Below the pieces are notes generated by a model that worked only from the letters and a program-made list of their open reading frames with translations, was not told the origin of the DNA and did not search any database. A stretch of 13,899 nt of DNA from Alphaproteobacteria bacterium UBA6038 (GTDB lineage: Bacteria > Pseudomonadota > Alphaproteobacteria > Micropepsales > Micropepsaceae). The DNA lies in contig DIZC01000071.1 in NCBI GenBank assembly GCA_002429315.1, positions 1 through 13,899 on the forward strand, written 5' to 3'. Within the stretch, counting starts at the first letter, position 1. Each line of letters begins with the position of its first letter. A program made the position numbers and the translations under genes. Below, piece after piece: positions 12,450-13,899 of this stretch.

Positions 12450-13868
12450 ATGGATACCGCCCGCCTGAAAGAGTTTGCTGAAACCTTCTGGGAGGATTCC
12501 ATCCTTCCCTCCATCACCGAATACATCCGCATCCCCAACAAGTCGCCGGCCTACGATCCGCAATGGGCGGAGCACGGCTACATGGACGATGCGGTGAAGC
12601 TGATGGAAGCGTGGGCGCGGCGTGAGCTGGCCGCCTTCCCCGGCGCCGCGCTGGAAGTGGTGCGGCTGCCCGGCCGCACGCCGCTCATCTTCATGGATCT
12701 GCCCGGCGACAAGGACGACACCGTGCTGCTCTACGGCCATCTGGACAAGCAGCCGGAGATGAAGGGCTGGGCCGATGACCTCGGGCCGTGGAAGCCGGTG
12801 CGGAAGGGCGACAAGTTGTATGGCCGTGGCTCGGCGGACGACGGTTACGCGATTTACGCGTCGCTTGGCGCGCTGAAAGCCTTGCGCGAGCAGAAGGTGC
12901 CGCGCGCCCGCTGCGTGGTGATGATCGAGGCGTGCGAGGAATCCGGCAGCTACGATCTGCCGTTTTATGTCGATCACCTGCTGGACCGCATCGGCCAGCC
13001 GTCGCTGGTGGTGTGTCTCGATTCCGGCTGTGGCGATTACGAGCGGCTGTGGCTTACGACTTCGCTGCGCGGCATCGCGGCAGGATCGCTGACGGTGAAG
13101 GTGCTGACCGAAGGCGTGCACTCCGGCGATGCCTCCGGCATCGTGCCATCCTCCTTTCGCATTCTGCGCACGCTGCTCTCGCGCATCGAGGACGAGAACA
13201 CCGGCGAAATCAAACTGCCGGAACTCTATGTGCAGATTCCGCCGCAGCGTATCGAGCAAGCGAAGGAGGCCGCACGCATTCTCGGCACCGCGGTGTACGA
13301 CAAGTTTCCCTTCGCGGGTTCCATTCGCCCGGTATCGGACGATCTGGGCGAGCTCACCCTCAACCGGACCTGGCGGCCGCAACTCGCCGTGGTCGGCATG
13401 GACGGCTATCCCGCGCCGGAAAATGCCGGCAACGTGCTGCTGCCGTTCTCCACTGCCAAGCTCTCCTTGCGCATCCCGCCGACGCTCGATGGCGAAACCG
13501 CGGTGCAGGCGATAAAGCGCGCGCTGGAAGCCGATCCGCCATACAACGCGGAGGTCGAGTTCGAAACCGAAGGCGGACAGACCGGCTGGAACGCGCCGCC
13601 GCTCGCGTCGTGGCTGCAGAAGGCGGTGGCACATGCGTCGGAAGAGGCGTTCGGCAAGCCGTCCGCCTACATGGGTGAAGGCGGCACCATTCCCTTTATG
13701 GGCATGCTGGGCGAGAAATTCCCGCAGACACAGTTCGTGATTACCGGTGTGCTGGGGCCGCATTCGAATGCGCACGGGCCCAACGAATTCCTCCACATCC
13801 CGACCGGCAAGCGCGTAACCATGGCCATCGCGCGCGTGATCGCGGAACACTACGCGAGAGCGAATTGA
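12450..13868 (+). CDS. M20-family metallopeptidase (dipeptidase/carnosinase-like)
   Basis: This cytosolic di-zinc exopeptidase has 472 aa, the usual size for the CNDP/PepV-like M20 branch. Metal and catalytic residues follow the family pattern: His97 and Asp99 in GHLDKQPE, bridging Asp130 in GRGSADDG, the base Glu163 and ligand Glu164 in ACEESGS, Asp191 in CLDSG, and His442 in SNAHGPNE. The lid/dimerisation domain (about 207-380) includes His224 in EGVHSGDASG. I chose ATG at 12450 because protein-like sequence begins there (MDTARLKEFAETFW) and AAAGGAAA lies about ten bases upstream. The frame is open back to 12360 but that part crosses the palindromic element. The gene is flanked on both sides by palindromes. 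It likely cleaves dipeptides or N-acyl amino acids. The exact substrate is unknown. Confidence 0.92.
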   Translation: MDTARLKEFAETFWEDSILPSITEYIRIPNKSPAYDPQWAEHGYMDDAVKLMEAWARRELAAFPGAALEVVRLPGRTPLIFMDLPGDKDDTVLLYGHLDKQPEMKGWADDLGPWKPVRKGDKLYGRGSADDGYAIYASLGALKALREQKVPRARCVVMIEACEESGSYDLPFYVDHLLDRIGQPSLVVCLDSGCGDYERLWLTTSLRGIAAGSLTVKVLTEGVHSGDASGIVPSSFRILRTLLSRIEDENTGEIKLPELYVQIPPQRIEQAKEAARILGTAVYDKFPFAGSIRPVSDDLGELTLNRTWRPQLAVVGMDGYPAPENAGNVLLPFSTAKLSLRIPPTLDGETAVQAIKRALEADPPYNAEVEFETEGGQTGWNAPPLASWLQKAVAHASEEAFGKPSAYMGEGGTIPFMGMLGEKFPQTQFVITGVLGPHSNAHGPNEFLHIPTGKRVTMAIARVIAEHYARAN

Positions 13869-13874
13869 TGAATT

Positions 13875-13899
13875 CTCCCCTCGCCCCCTTTAGGGGGAG
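13875..13899. repeat. Palindromic element D, cut by the window edge
   Basis: Immediately after the M20 stop codon the sequence CTCCCCTCGCCCCC is followed by TTTAGGGGGAG, forming CCCCC-TTTA-GGGGG (13884-13888 with 13893-13897). This is the start of another member of the CTCCCC/GGGGAG family; TTTAGGGGGAG also matches the edge of element A at 5727-5738 closely. Its remainder lies outside the window. Confidence 0.7.

Noticed and set aside
12069..13850. A 593-codon minus-strand open frame antisense to the M20 peptidase
   Set aside because: It crosses the palindromic element and overlaps the start of the FAH gene; its residues near the end are a frame-shifted reading of that gene. The M20 frame has all the metal ligands.
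13868..13899. Start of another gene at the ATG overlapping the M20 stop codon
   Set aside because: Only about ten codons are visible and they read through a palindromic repeat; there is no evidence for a protein.

Overview
The window is GC-rich, densely coded DNA, most likely from an alphaproteobacterium of the Hyphomicrobiales (Rhizobiales: Bradyrhizobium / Rhodopseudomonas / Xanthobacteraceae-like). This placement is inference. It rests on the gene content, the codon bias, and the C5-6/G5-6 palindromic repeats (CTCCCCC...GGGGGAG, GGGTGAGGGGG) that I know to be scattered through such genomes. No rRNA, tRNA, CRISPR array, transposase or phage gene was seen, and no gene-free stretch exceeds about 200 bases.

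Region 1 (155-9493, all minus strand, so read from right to left) is a catabolic operon. It starts with a complete branched-chain 2-oxoacid dehydrogenase complex: E1-alpha (8243-9493), E1-beta (7228-8241), lipoyl-bearing E2 (5862-7226) and E3 dihydrolipoyl dehydrogenase (4315-5703). Two acyl-CoA dehydrogenases follow: a 580-aa DmdC-like enzyme (2573-4315) and a 386-aa enzyme with a displaced catalytic base (1403-2563). Then come a small membrane protein of unknown function (1067-1366) and a MaoC/Htd2-type hot-dog hydratase (155-1006). Logically, 2-oxo acids from Val/Leu/Ile (and possibly Met) become acyl-CoAs, then enoyl-CoAs, then hydroxyacyl-CoAs. Junctions are very tight (1-nt gaps or 1-nt stop/start overlaps) except E2-E3, where a 158-nt gap holds a GC-rich palindromic element.

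Region 2 (9494-12247) holds the probable operon promoter gap, a bacterial-type DNA topoisomerase IB (minus), a small unrecognised protein with a CxxC...CC putative zinc knuckle (plus), and a fumarylacetoacetate-hydrolase-family enzyme (minus). The last two converge with a 4-base overlap.

Region 3 (12248-13899) is a divergent gap filled by a second composite palindromic element, then an M20-family dipeptidase-like metallopeptidase (plus), then the start of another palindrome at the window edge.

The most striking observation is a two-unit palindromic repeat of about 110 bp lying inside the E2 gene. It is read through in frame and encodes about 37 residues of the flexible linker between the lipoyl and subunit-binding domains. 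I found no convincing evidence of an entirely new multi-gene system. The other points of interest are repeat ecology, active-site variants and two small unknown proteins.
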